Assembly (NCBI GenBank): GCA_019247895.1
Contig: JAFBAF010000299.1
Location: 1-46,245 of the forward strand
Direction of reading: 5' to 3'
DNA from: Parafilimonas sp.
GTDB lineage: Bacteria > Bacteroidota > Bacteroidia > Chitinophagales > Chitinophagaceae
Length of the DNA: 46,245 bases
Shown here piece by piece: positions 8,743 to 17,740 of the stretch. Under the pieces are notes generated by a model, which was given only the letters and a program-made list of their open reading frames with translations, made no database searches and was not told the DNA's origin. Position 1 is the stretch's first letter; each line of letters begins with the position of its first letter. The translations under genes were made by a program, and so were the position numbers.

Positions 8743-9666
8743 ATGATAAAGCTCATTTCCATTTTACCCATTTTAATTTTTTGTATGCAGATTTCAGACG
8801 CGCAAACAACCATCAATTTATATGATGGTAATGTGCCCAACAGCAAACCATACACAACACACGAATGGTGGGAACCGCAGGATAATGGCGATACTATTGT
8901 TTCGTTTACTTCCGAACCAACACTTAGCATTTTTTTGCCTGATAAAAAAAATGCAAACGGAACCGCTGTTGTTATTTGCCCCGGCGGCGGTTATTGGGTT
9001 ACATCAATTGTAAAGGAAGGTTTTGCCGTGGCGAGAGAGTTTAATAAATGGGGAATTGCAGCATTCGTTTTAAAATATCGCATCCCGAATGATTCTGCAA
9101 TGATCGATAAAGAAATTGGTCCATTGCAGGACGCACAACGTGCAATTCAATTAGTACGCATGCATGCAAAAGAATGGAATGTTGATGTAAGCAAAGTTGG
9201 CATTATGGGTTTTTCTGCAGGCGGCCATTTAGCTTCAACTGCATCTACGCATTTCAATCACAGTTATATTGCTAATCCAAACAATATTAATCTTCGTCCT
9301 GATTTTTCTGTTTTTATTTATCCTGTTATCAGTTTCCAGGATAGTATTGGCCATATTGGTTCACGTGATCAATTGATTGGAAAAAATCCTGCGCCGCCTG
9401 TTCGTGATTCTTTTTCAAATGAACTACAGGTAACAGCAGAAACACCACCAACATTTTTAGTGCATGCTACTGATGATGATGTGGTACCAGTAATGAATAG
9501 CGTGGTGTATTATGAAGCTTTAATTCATAATAAAGTACCTGCCGAAGTGCATATTTATAAAGCCGGGGGTCATGGATATGGAATGATTAATCCAACAACA
9601 AAAGACGCCTGGATGGAACGATGTAAAAATTGGATGCAAAGTATGGGGTGGCTAAATAAAAAATAG
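8743..9666 (+). CDS. Secreted alpha/beta hydrolase (acetyl/feruloyl-esterase-like, BD-FAE type)
   Basis: 307 residues. A cleavable signal peptide ends near residue 21 (ISDAQ). The hydrolase fold shows the oxyanion strand VVICPGGGYW at 77-85, the nucleophile elbow GFSAGG with Ser158, the acid in HATDDDVVPV, and the final His in AGGHGYGM. This architecture matches the exported endo-xylanase-like esterases of Bacteroidota (COG0657/BD-FAE). Together with the GHL10 hydrolase just upstream it suggests processing of an acylated polysaccharide in the periplasm (inference). Confidence 0.87.
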   Translation: MIKLISILPILIFCMQISDAQTTINLYDGNVPNSKPYTTHEWWEPQDNGDTIVSFTSEPTLSIFLPDKKNANGTAVVICPGGGYWVTSIVKEGFAVAREFNKWGIAAFVLKYRIPNDSAMIDKEIGPLQDAQRAIQLVRMHAKEWNVDVSKVGIMGFSAGGHLASTASTHFNHSYIANPNNINLRPDFSVFIYPVISFQDSIGHIGSRDQLIGKNPAPPVRDSFSNELQVTAETPPTFLVHATDDDVVPVMNSVVYYEALIHNKVPAEVHIYKAGGHGYGMINPTTKDAWMERCKNWMQSMGWLNKK

Positions 9667-9735
9667 CAGTTATTAACAACCTTAATGCAAAAATTTATGC
9701 TGGAATAGGTTTTGCAAGAGAAGTTTTATAAAATA

Positions 9736-10035
9736 ATGATAATGGGATTATTTAATAACGAAAACAAAGGGGAAGGTAAAGGCGGCGGCTTAAGGCAGGC
9801 ATTTGAAACCGCAAAACCTGAATTAAATTTATCCGCAGATCAGGAGCAGCGCATAAAAGAAATTTTTAAGGGTTTTCGTGAAGAACGGCAAGATCTTAAA
9901 GCTGCAGGAAATGATAGTATGCGTAATGATCTCCAGGCTGCAAGACAAGAAAGAAGGCAAAAAGTAATGGCGGTTTTAAATGAGGAACAGAAAAAAATTC
10001 TGCAGGCTGCTCTTCAAAAATTGAGAGCAGCGTAA
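9736..10035 (+). CDS. Small charged helical protein, CpxP/Spy-like motif, no signal peptide
   Basis: 99 residues from ATG 9736; a second ATG at 9742 (MGLFNNENKG) is equally possible, whereas the frame also extends to a TTG at 9712 that is unlikely. A Gly-rich start is followed by two helices each opening with an L-S/N-x-x-Q motif: LNLSADQEQRIKEIF and VLNEEQKKILQAAL. The pattern resembles the LTxxQ repeats of CpxP/Spy-type chaperones, but those are periplasmic and this protein has no export signal. Function unknown. It is the last gene before a bidirectional terminator at 10059. Confidence 0.65.
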   Translation: MIMGLFNNENKGEGKGGGLRQAFETAKPELNLSADQEQRIKEIFKGFREERQDLKAAGNDSMRNDLQAARQERRQKVMAVLNEEQKKILQAALQKLRAA

Positions 10036-10058
10036 ACAATATTTGCATTGCTAAACTA

Positions 10059-10085
10059 AAAATGCCGGCGATGAACCGGCATTTT
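10059..10085. terminator. Bidirectional rho-independent terminator
   Basis: Perfect 10-bp stem AAAATGCCGG / CCGGCATTTT with a 7-base loop. Flanking A and T tracts make it work on either strand. It sits between the convergent genes ending at 10035 and 10102. Confidence 0.88.
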
Positions 10086-10101
10086 ATTTGTGTAACTATT
10101 T

Positions 10102-13100
10102 CTATTTAGTTACAATTAATGAAGTTGATTCATGATAATTATTTCCGTTTACAGATAACATATAAGTTCCGCTCTTCAGCATGCTTAAATCAAGACTGAT
10201 ATAATTTAAGTAATCGCCTTGCAAAGACTTTTGAATTAGTTGTTTTCCATTCATATCTGTAATCGATATTATCAAATTACCACTAAGCGATTTTGCAAGT
10301 TTAACAGTAGTTGATGCATGCGCAGGATTTGGATACAAAACAAAAGCGTTCTGTGTTCTCAATTTGTTTGCAGCTGCATTGTCAGCAATTACGTTGTTAT
10401 CATTTGTATTTGTGAGTGAATTATTGCCGGGTAATTTATATACTGCAAAGCCGCCTCTTGATTTTCCTTCGTTCACATAAAAAGAACCGCCAATCAACAA
10501 CACTTTATCAGCAATGTAACCAGTTCTTACTACCGCATTAGGTGATGGATCAAATGAAAGTAATGATGTACCTGCACTGCCTCTAACTGCTCCCATGTGG
10601 GCACGATCTGTACTATTTATCTGAGTGAAATTGCCGCCAATGTAAACAGTGTCTGATGAAGCTGCTATGCTATACACACTATTATTTGCACCTGGATTCC
10701 AGCTGTTAAGTGATCCTGAACCTGTATTAAATGAAGCCACATAATTACGGCTTGTTGAATTTGCTGTAGTAAATGGTCCGCCTGCATACAATGTATTTCC
10801 TGTAACCCATAAAGTATAAACATAACTGTTCATACCAGGGTTGAATGATGTTACATTTCCGTTAGTATTGTTTACTGCTGCAAGATAATTTCTTGTTACG
10901 TTTCCGTTAAGTGTTGTAAACTGTCCGCCAACAAAAATGGTTGAACCATTTACTGCTAAAGCATTAATTAGAGAATTGGCATTTGGATTCCACGATTGTA
11001 AAGCTGCGCTGGTGCTTAAAGCCGCAAGATTATTTCTTGTGGTTGATTTTACTGTATTAAACTGCCCTCCAACATACAAAATATCTGAAGCATCAAAACC
11101 CAACGTATATACAACACCTTGCGAACCGTTATTTTGTACAACGGGATCAAAATTTGATGATATACCTGTATTTACATTTACAGCGCCAAGACTTGTTCTT
11201 GTTACACCTGCAAGCTGGTTGTAATATCCGCCTATATAAACATTATTACCGTTTTGTGTTATTGCATATACTGCACCATTGCAACCCGGATTCCATGTCG
11301 TAACCAATCCTGTTGCTGAATCAATTTGTGCGATATTGCTCCTTGCAGCGCCTTTGCAAAAGCTAAAATCGCCACCAAATAAAACGGAAGAATTATTCTT
11401 TGTAATACATCTTACAATGTTATTTGCAGAAGGATTCCATGATTGTAAAGAAGCATTAGCGGCACTTACAGCAGCAACATTATTTCTTGGTGTGCCTTGT
11501 GCCATATCAAAGCTTCCGGCGAGATAAACATTGTTTGAATCAGCAGCAACAGCATTCAAATCAGCAGATGAAGGCGTCCCATTTTTTGAAAGCTGAGGAT
11601 TCCATGTAAGCAGAGCGCCGGAACCTAAATTAAAGGCAGCGGCACCATCATGCTGAATGCCGGCAACATTATCAAACGGGCCTGCAATAAAAATTTTATT
11701 ATAGTTGAGTGCGATACCATACACATAGGAATCGGGTGAAGGATTCCATGTGTTTGCATAACCTGTTGTTAAACTAAAAGCTGTAAGAAAATTGCGCGCA
11801 TTGTATTTTTCATACTGAAAATTTCCACCCATTACCATATTATTATTGTTTAATGCAATAACACTTGGATATGTATTTAACTGCGGGTTCCATGGTTGCA
11901 GCGCTGCATTACTTTCTTTAAATTTAGCTACATAATTTCTTACGGTGCTGCCGGATTTATCAAAGTTACCACCAACATACACCATTGAATCATTTGCCGC
12001 CACTGCATAACAATCTGCGGAAGAAGATACATTATTCAAACTTAAATTAGCTGACCATGAGTTAAGCGCTCCATTGCTCAATTTAAATGAACAAGCTCCT
12101 GCTTTGCCAATACTATTCACATTATCGAAGCTGCCAACCACAAAAAGATTATTAGTGCTTTTTGCCATGTCATATACATAGGAATCAAATGTTGGATTAA
12201 GAGGCGTTGCAAGACCTGATGAATTTGTGAATAAAGCAAAGTAATTGCGATTAGCAAAATTGCTGTAATTGAAAGCACCGCCGTATAAGATGTTGGATCC
12301 GCTTATGTAAATAGAATACACAAAATAATCCGGAGATGGATTGGTATTGGTGATTGTGTTATTAGATGTTTTAAGTGCTGCAAAATCGTAACGTGCTTTT
12401 GATCCTGCCTTATCAAAATCGCCGCCAACATAAATAGTTGAAGAATTCGCGGCAATGCTTCTAACAGTTACGCTGCTTGCCGAACCATTTTTTGTAAGTT
12501 GAAAATCTGTATTATCAAGAACGCCTGTTTTACTGTTATATGATGCAAAGCCTGAACGGTTTTGCGCATCTGCAATATAAAATGAGCCGCCTATATAAAT
12601 TGAAGTGCCGATACTTAAAATATCATACACATACGAATTTAAATTGGGCGCCCATGCTGCATAACTGCCTGTAGAATATTTTACAATGGATGCATAGTTG
12701 CGAACAGCTTCCTGGAGTGCCGTAAAATATCCGCCTATGAATATATTCGAGCCGTCGATGCTTATTGAAAAAACATAACTGTTTGCAGACGGATTCCAAT
12801 TTTGTAAAGTGTTATTTGAAACATTTGTGGCAGCGATGTAGTTGCGGGCAACTCCGCCAACGGTTGTAAAACTGCCGCCATAGTATAAGATATTCCCACT
12901 TTTATTTAACGAATAAACAGTACTGTTAAGATTTGCATCGAACGATGTAACAGCGCCTGAAGAAATAGTAACTGCACCAACATAGTTACGTGTGGTGCCG
13001 CCAAGCACTGTAAAACTGCCACCTGCATAACAAGTACTTCCATCAACATATAATTTATAAACAGTGTTGTTGGCTGTAGCCCAGTTTACTGCCGCACCAT

Positions 13101-15621
13101 TTGAATTATTTAGTTTAGCAAGATAATTTCTGCTTATGCCGCCAATAGTTGTAAAGCTTCCTCCTGCAAGAATATTATTGCCTGAAATGTCTACGGTTTC
13201 AACGTTGCTGTTTGCATCCGGATTCCAGGTTGCATCAAGATTTCCGTTTGCATCAAACTTTGCCAAACGGTCTCTTGTTATTGAACCATTTACCTGTGTA
13301 AAATAGCCGCCCGCATAAATACTTGTTCCATCAAATGCCAGTGAGGTTACATAATTATTTAAAGAGCTATTCCATGTTTTATTACTGCCAGGATTAGCAG
13401 TGCCGATAGCGGAAATATATTGCCTTGAAGCACCATTGCATGTAGTAAATAATCCGCCAATATATAAGGTATTGCCTGACAGAATGATTGAACGGACTTC
13501 GCCGTTTAATGCGGGTGCCCATGCAGTAACAACCTGGTAAGATGAATTAAGATGTGCAAGATAAGGTTGGCTTACACCTCCGATTTGGGTGAATGCGCCA
13601 CCAACATAATATCCTCCGCTGCCATCAGATACTACGCTTCTTATCATTCCATTTGTAACTGGAAAGTTTATATCAGGTATAACTGATGAAGTTGAAACTT
13701 TAGCCGAATTGGTTGTATAGTAAGCAGAATGCGTATAAGCACCGCCGGCAAGAATAGAATCGCCTTTTAAGTTCAATTTATATACTGTATTATCAAAACC
13801 AACAAAGCCGCCTAAGATTTTTGCTGAACTTTTTGAAATGACACCAAAGCGATAAGCCGTTTTACCTCCAATATTTGTAAAGCTGCCTGCGGCCACAACC
13901 ACAGTATCCTTTACAACTAATGAATTTACTATATTATTTGCGTTTGGATCCCACGAAGCTAATACACCAGTTGATGAATTTACAGCAGCAAGATAATTCC
14001 TGGTAGTACTATTGATAGAGGTAAAGTAGCCGCCTATGTAAAGCTTGCTTCCGTCTTTAACTATTGTTGAAATGATACTATTACTTGCAACATTAAATGT
14101 TGCATCAACTGATTTATCAGATAAAATATGCGCTATATAAGATTTACTTACGCCACCAATTTGAGTAAAACTTCCTGATACAAACCATCCTGAGCCTCCA
14201 TCAGAAATAATACAACGAATATCACCATTTGCATTTGGCATATTTTGGTCCGGAATATCCGAATTAACAGGTATGCTTGCCAAATAATCTGTACGAAAAC
14301 CAAGTTTACTGAACTGACCACCTGCAAAAACAGAATCTCCGTTGGTAAGTAATTTATAAACCGCATTATTCGCATTTACTGCTCCGTCTAACAAATTTCC
14401 ATTAGTTGCGTTTACACGGGCAAGATAAGTGCGAAGTTTTCCCCCGTTTACGGTGGTAAACTGACCTGCAAGATAGATAGCTGTATCACCAACCGAAGCC
14501 AGTGAATATACCGTTGAATTCAAATCCGGGTTCCATGTTTGTATTGCGCCCGTATTAGCATTCACTGCAGCCGCATAATTTTTGCTTGATCCGTTTACAG
14601 TTGTAAAGCTGCCTCCTATATAAAGTTTGTTGCCAATTTTGATAATCGTTCTTACACCTCCGTTACAATCCGCAGTAAAGGATGCATCTACTGTTTTGGA
14701 TGAAGTAATATGTGCCATATACGATTTGTTTACACCGCCTATTTGTGTAAAATCGCCGCCCACAAACCAGCCATTATTTCCATCGGGTATTACAGTGCGA
14801 ACAATACCATTTGCAGCAGGGAAATCTGTATCCGGGTTATCGTTGGTTTGTGTTAAAGAAGAAATGTAACTTGTTTGAAAACCTGTTTGTGAAAATGAAC
14901 CACCTAACAAAACGGTGTCGCCCTTTGCCTGGATAGCGTAAACTGCATTATTTACAGTGGCATAACCATTCTTTGCATTACCGTTGTTTTTATCAAGTAC
15001 GGCAAAATATGGCTTGCTTTTGCCACCAATTGTTGTAAAACTTCCACCTGCATATACATTAGTGTTATCAGCATATATTGCGTACACCTGGTTATTGGCC
15101 GAAGGATTAAAAGATAATACAGCACCCGATGTTGCATCTACTGCGGCTATATAGTTTCTTGGCGTACTGTTCACCGTTGAAAAGTAACCACCGAAATAAA
15201 GTGTTGTTCCCTTTTTAAAGATAGTATAAACATATCCGCCTCCCAGGTTCGCAGTAAAGGCAGGATCTATTTTTTTGTTAGATAAAATATGTACCAATGA
15301 GTTAACGGCATTTCCATCATAAGTATTGAAAGTGCCGCCAACATACCAGCCACCACTTCCATCAGCAACAACACATCGCACCGAACCATTGAATACGGGA
15401 AAATCCATATCAGGAAAATCTTTAGATGTAGTGGTGAGTGCTGCTGAACCAGTCATTAATCCAACATAGCTGAATTGCCCGCCCACATAATATTTTCCTG
15501 CATTTTTATAAACAGAGTAGACCGTACCATCCGTAGAGCTCATGTTTTTGACTAATGTTTGTGCATTAGCACAGGTGAATGTCATAAACAGTGTAAGACA
15601 AAAGAGTAATTTTTGTTTCAT
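10102..15621 (-). CDS. Giant (1839 aa) beta-propeller-like repeat protein with T9SS type A sorting domain
   Basis: Signal peptide 1-21 (ends ANAQ), then about 35 repeats of roughly 48 residues built on Y-(I/V/A)-GG-x-F-T-x-(I/V), followed by a linker and a T9SS type A C-terminal sorting domain (about 1755-1839, FVLYPNPAHAS ... LKSGTYMLSV). The blades resemble delta-60-type and fungal Rax2-type repeats and probably form propellers. Higher-order periods are visible. The GW(F/Y)V(G/S)GxF unit with FPxxNGxxR before it recurs at residues 92, 285, 479 and 671 (about 193 residues, 4 units). The SSAD...VYVGGxFDK unit recurs at 1064, 1215, 1366 and 1516 (about 151 residues, 3 units). Predicted to be exported and attached to the cell surface or released; ligand unknown. 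Monocistronic. Confidence 0.93.
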   Translation of the reverse strand: MKQKLLFCLTLFMTFTCANAQTLVKNMSSTDGTVYSVYKNAGKYYVGGQFSYVGLMTGSAALTTTSKDFPDMDFPVFNGSVRCVVADGSGGWYVGGTFNTYDGNAVNSLVHILSNKKIDPAFTANLGGGYVYTIFKKGTTLYFGGYFSTVNSTPRNYIAAVDATSGAVLSFNPSANNQVYAIYADNTNVYAGGSFTTIGGKSKPYFAVLDKNNGNAKNGYATVNNAVYAIQAKGDTVLLGGSFSQTGFQTSYISSLTQTNDNPDTDFPAANGIVRTVIPDGNNGWFVGGDFTQIGGVNKSYMAHITSSKTVDASFTADCNGGVRTIIKIGNKLYIGGSFTTVNGSSKNYAAAVNANTGAIQTWNPDLNSTVYSLASVGDTAIYLAGQFTTVNGGKLRTYLARVNATNGNLLDGAVNANNAVYKLLTNGDSVFAGGQFSKLGFRTDYLASIPVNSDIPDQNMPNANGDIRCIISDGGSGWFVSGSFTQIGGVSKSYIAHILSDKSVDATFNVASNSIISTIVKDGSKLYIGGYFTSINSTTRNYLAAVNSSTGVLASWDPNANNIVNSLVVKDTVVVAAGSFTNIGGKTAYRFGVISKSSAKILGGFVGFDNTVYKLNLKGDSILAGGAYTHSAYYTTNSAKVSTSSVIPDINFPVTNGMIRSVVSDGSGGYYVGGAFTQIGGVSQPYLAHLNSSYQVVTAWAPALNGEVRSIILSGNTLYIGGLFTTCNGASRQYISAIGTANPGSNKTWNSSLNNYVTSLAFDGTSIYAGGYFTQVNGSITRDRLAKFDANGNLDATWNPDANSNVETVDISGNNILAGGSFTTIGGISRNYLAKLNNSNGAAVNWATANNTVYKLYVDGSTCYAGGSFTVLGGTTRNYVGAVTISSGAVTSFDANLNSTVYSLNKSGNILYYGGSFTTVGGVARNYIAATNVSNNTLQNWNPSANSYVFSISIDGSNIFIGGYFTALQEAVRNYASIVKYSTGSYAAWAPNLNSYVYDILSIGTSIYIGGSFYIADAQNRSGFASYNSKTGVLDNTDFQLTKNGSASSVTVRSIAANSSTIYVGGDFDKAGSKARYDFAALKTSNNTITNTNPSPDYFVYSIYISGSNILYGGAFNYSNFANRNYFALFTNSSGLATPLNPTFDSYVYDMAKSTNNLFVVGSFDNVNSIGKAGACSFKLSNGALNSWSANLSLNNVSSSADCYAVAANDSMVYVGGNFDKSGSTVRNYVAKFKESNAALQPWNPQLNTYPSVIALNNNNMVMGGNFQYEKYNARNFLTAFSLTTGYANTWNPSPDSYVYGIALNYNKIFIAGPFDNVAGIQHDGAAAFNLGSGALLTWNPQLSKNGTPSSADLNAVAADSNNVYLAGSFDMAQGTPRNNVAAVSAANASLQSWNPSANNIVRCITKNNSSVLFGGDFSFCKGAARSNIAQIDSATGLVTTWNPGCNGAVYAITQNGNNVYIGGYYNQLAGVTRTSLGAVNVNTGISSNFDPVVQNNGSQGVVYTLGFDASDILYVGGQFNTVKSTTRNNLAALSTSAALQSWNPNANSLINALAVNGSTIFVGGQFTTLNGNVTRNYLAAVNNTNGNVTSFNPGMNSYVYTLWVTGNTLYAGGPFTTANSTSRNYVASFNTGSGSLNSWNPGANNSVYSIAASSDTVYIGGNFTQINSTDRAHMGAVRGSAGTSLLSFDPSPNAVVRTGYIADKVLLIGGSFYVNEGKSRGGFAVYKLPGNNSLTNTNDNNVIADNAAANKLRTQNAFVLYPNPAHASTTVKLAKSLSGNLIISITDMNGKQLIQKSLQGDYLNYISLDLSMLKSGTYMLSVNGNNYHESTSLIVTK

Positions 15622-15671
15622 ATATTAAGCGGTTTTATTTTGATTTTTTGATGAATAGCAGTTACATAATG

Positions 15672-15702
15672 CAAAAATATTTGTGAGTGCATCCGCCATA
15701 AA
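15672..15702 (-). promoter_or_regulatory. Candidate promoter of the giant T9SS repeat gene
   Basis: Minus strand: TTTA (15702-15699), 19-base spacer, TATTTTTG (15679-15672). This matches the Bacteroidota consensus TTTG-N19-TAnnTTTG except for one -33 base. The start codon is at 15621, leaving a leader of about 45 bases. Confidence 0.5.
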
Positions 15703-15837
15703 AAAGAATTAGCAAGCGGTGCATATAGATTATTAAACGTAATTTATATAGCCAGGCAAATAATTACCTGGATGTTTTTTGGGAGAATACTTAAAAGTGG
15801 TTAGTGAGTTTCCAGTTTAATGCATTGAATTTATGCA

Positions 15838-16908
15838 TTATTGATCAATATTGGTTAAAGTTTTTACTTTTCTTACTTTGACCGGTTTTTTGTCTTTTGC
15901 AAATAATACGCCTGTAACAATAACTGTATCGCCTTCTGCAACACCTTTGGTAATTTCAACATCACTTTGCAGGCGAACTCCTGTAGTTACATCTGTAAAT
16001 TGGGCTTTCCCATCTTTTACAAGGATTAGTTGCTTATTAATATCACTTGGAATTATGCAGTTAGTAGGAACGAGTATGCCTTGTTTTGTTCCTTGCGAAA
16101 TCATCACTTTAACAAAAGCTCCCGGGTTAGCCTTTGCATTATCTTCAAGTAAAGCACGGGCTTTTAAATTTCGTGTGGCCGTATTTGCTTGCGGCTCTAC
16201 TGCAACAATATCAGCAGTATGTTTCAGCGTATCAGCGCTTGCATCCGGTATAATCTGTACAGTTAAACCTGTTTTTACAAAATCACCATAACCTTCAGGA
16301 ACTGTGAAATCAATTTTTAAATTATTTACCTGCTGCATTGTGGCAATTACGTCTGTATTGCTTACATAAGCGCCAATGCTTACCTGGCGCAAGCCAACAA
16401 CACCATCAAAAGGAGCACGGATGACAGTTTTATCAATTAATGCCTGGGTATAATTTATATCGGCCTGTGTGCTGATTACCGTGTTTACGGCAGCATCATA
16501 ATCTGCCTGGTTTACGCCCTGCACAGCCAGTAAAGGTTTTAAACGATCAACATAACTTTGAGCTAATTTTAATGCGGCTTTACTTTTATTTAAATTCGCA
16601 ACAAGGTCTTCATCATTTATACGTGCGATAACAGTTCCCTTTTTTACAAACTTCCCTTCGGGTACGCTTAGGTATGTTATTCTTCCTGACGCTTCAGGAT
16701 GTAATTCAACATACTCATTGGCAACCACAGTTCCGTTTGCTTCAATTGTATTCGAAATTGTTTGCGGTTGAGCAACGATCACATCAACAATAGGTGGTGG
16801 TGAATTTTGTGGTTCCTTATTTTTTTCCTTTGAATGACAGGAAAAAAGCAATAACAATAAAAATGTATAGCTGTGTTTTATGTTGATGCATTTTTGAACT
16901 GTTTTCAT
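15838..16908 (-). CDS. RND-type efflux periplasmic adaptor lipoprotein (HlyD/AcrA family)
   Basis: 356 residues from ATG 16908; the frame extends to a TTG at 16920 but the ATG gives a clean lipoprotein signal with LFSC (Cys24). Barrel-sandwich halves are recognisable: VELHPEASGRITYLSVPEGKFV on one side and DKTVIRAPFDGVVGLRQVSIGAYV on the other, separated by a helical hairpin with the usual AQSYVDRLKPLL region. The end (VEITKGVAEGDTVIVTGV) matches the membrane-proximal domain. The normal partners, an RND pump and a TolC-like channel, are not next to it, so it is an orphan adaptor in this window. An 8-bp hairpin at 15818-15840 overlaps its stop codon but lacks a U-tract. Confidence 0.9.
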   Translation of the reverse strand: MKTVQKCINIKHSYTFLLLLLFSCHSKEKNKEPQNSPPPIVDVIVAQPQTISNTIEANGTVVANEYVELHPEASGRITYLSVPEGKFVKKGTVIARINDEDLVANLNKSKAALKLAQSYVDRLKPLLAVQGVNQADYDAAVNTVISTQADINYTQALIDKTVIRAPFDGVVGLRQVSIGAYVSNTDVIATMQQVNNLKIDFTVPEGYGDFVKTGLTVQIIPDASADTLKHTADIVAVEPQANTATRNLKARALLEDNAKANPGAFVKVMISQGTKQGILVPTNCIIPSDINKQLILVKDGKAQFTDVTTGVRLQSDVEITKGVAEGDTVIVTGVLFAKDKKPVKVRKVKTLTNIDQ

Positions 16909-16932
16909 ACAAAGGGGCAAAGATATAAATAC

Positions 16933-16974
16933 AAAAACGCTAAGTCTTGCTTCGTGCTAAAACTTAGCGTTTTT
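16933..16974 (-). terminator. Rho-independent terminator of the nfu gene
   Basis: Perfect 12-bp inverted repeat AAAAACGCTAAG (16933-16944) / CTTAGCGTTTTT (16963-16974) with an 18-base loop. On the minus strand the stem ends in a T-run, just after the nfu stop at 16995. It also lies immediately upstream of the adaptor gene, and CAAAGATA at 16918-16925 (minus strand TATCTTTG, a -7-like word) follows it. Confidence 0.88.
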
Positions 16975-16994
16975 CTTTGTAATAAAATGAAAGT

Positions 16995-17594
16995 TTATTC
17001 TGCTTCAGCTACTACTTCTTTCACTTCTGGTATCATACGCTTCATCATGCCTTCAATTCCTGCCTTTAATGTAACCATTGATGAAGGGCACCCGCTGCAA
17101 CTTCCCTGCAACATTAAATTAACAGTGCCTTCATCATAACTTTTAAATTGTATAGCACCGCCATCCATTTCAACTGCAGGACGAACATAATTATCCAATA
17201 ATTCTTTAATTCGCTTTACAACATCAGTATCATCACTTAAAATTATATTACCCGTTTCCTGTTTTACCTTGGCCACTTCATCTTCATTAATGATCGGTCC
17301 GCCATTCTCAAGATAATCCTTCAAAAATTGTTTTACTGATGGAATTACATCCTGCCAATCTTCCGTATCGGGCGTTTTGGTAAGCGTAACAAAATTGCTG
17401 GCAATAAAAACGCTTTTTATAAAAGGAAAGCTAAACAATTCCTTAGCCAAAGGGCTTGGTGCTGCCTGGCTTTCATCTTGAAAATCTATGCTTTTGCCGG
17501 GGTATAATAATTTATTTGCAACAAACTTCATTGTCTCAGGGTTTGGTGTCATTTCAGTATAAATACTTATAATAGGATTACCTGTTTTTATCAT
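16995..17594 (-). CDS. Nfu-type iron-sulfur cluster carrier (NifU C-terminal domain)
   Basis: 199 residues in two domains. The N-terminal Nfu_N domain (about 10-95) begins YTEMTPNPETMKFVANK; the C-terminal NifU-like domain (about 122-195) has VRPAVEMDGGAIQF and the cluster-binding LQGSCSGCPSS with CxxC at Cys166/Cys169. This is the organisation of NFU1 rather than of enterobacterial NfuA, whose N-terminal domain is a degenerate A-type scaffold. It should pass 4Fe-4S clusters to apo-proteins in the cytoplasm. It has its own strong terminator and no SUF genes nearby. Confidence 0.92.
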   Translation of the reverse strand: MIKTGNPIISIYTEMTPNPETMKFVANKLLYPGKSIDFQDESQAAPSPLAKELFSFPFIKSVFIASNFVTLTKTPDTEDWQDVIPSVKQFLKDYLENGGPIINEDEVAKVKQETGNIILSDDTDVVKRIKELLDNYVRPAVEMDGGAIQFKSYDEGTVNLMLQGSCSGCPSSMVTLKAGIEGMMKRMIPEVKEVVAEAE

Positions 17595-17680
17595 ATCGTC
17601 AACATTTAAAAGGCGAAATTACAAAAGATTGAAAGTAGTACCATAGAATTTGCAAAACGAGTGAGATTTAAGATTTATAT

Positions 17681-17706
17681 AAAAAAATTCCCCGCTTTGG
17701 AGGAAT
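17681..17706 (-). terminator. Rho-independent terminator of the small membrane protein gene
   Basis: On the minus strand, ATTCCTC (17706-17700) pairs with GGGGAAT (17693-17687, one G-T wobble) around a 6-base loop, followed by a run of T (17686-17681). It lies 35 bases past the stop codon of the gene at 17741. Confidence 0.7.
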
Positions 17707-17740
17707 ATTTTTAGGCTATAAGCTTTATAAGTTTCTTTAT

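Noticed and set aside
11279-11527. Plus-strand open frames within the giant gene (also 10937-11224 and 14627-14869)
   Set aside because: They are shadows of the repetitive minus-strand coding sequence and have compositions typical of antisense frames.
10102-15621. CRISPR array or DNA satellite in the repeat-rich region
   Set aside because: Repeats are diverged protein repeats in one open frame with no constant direct repeat and unique spacer pattern.
15818-15840. Terminator of the RND adaptor gene
   Set aside because: The 8-bp stem TAATGCAT/ATGCATTA overlaps the stop codon, has no GC-rich core and is not followed by a T-run.
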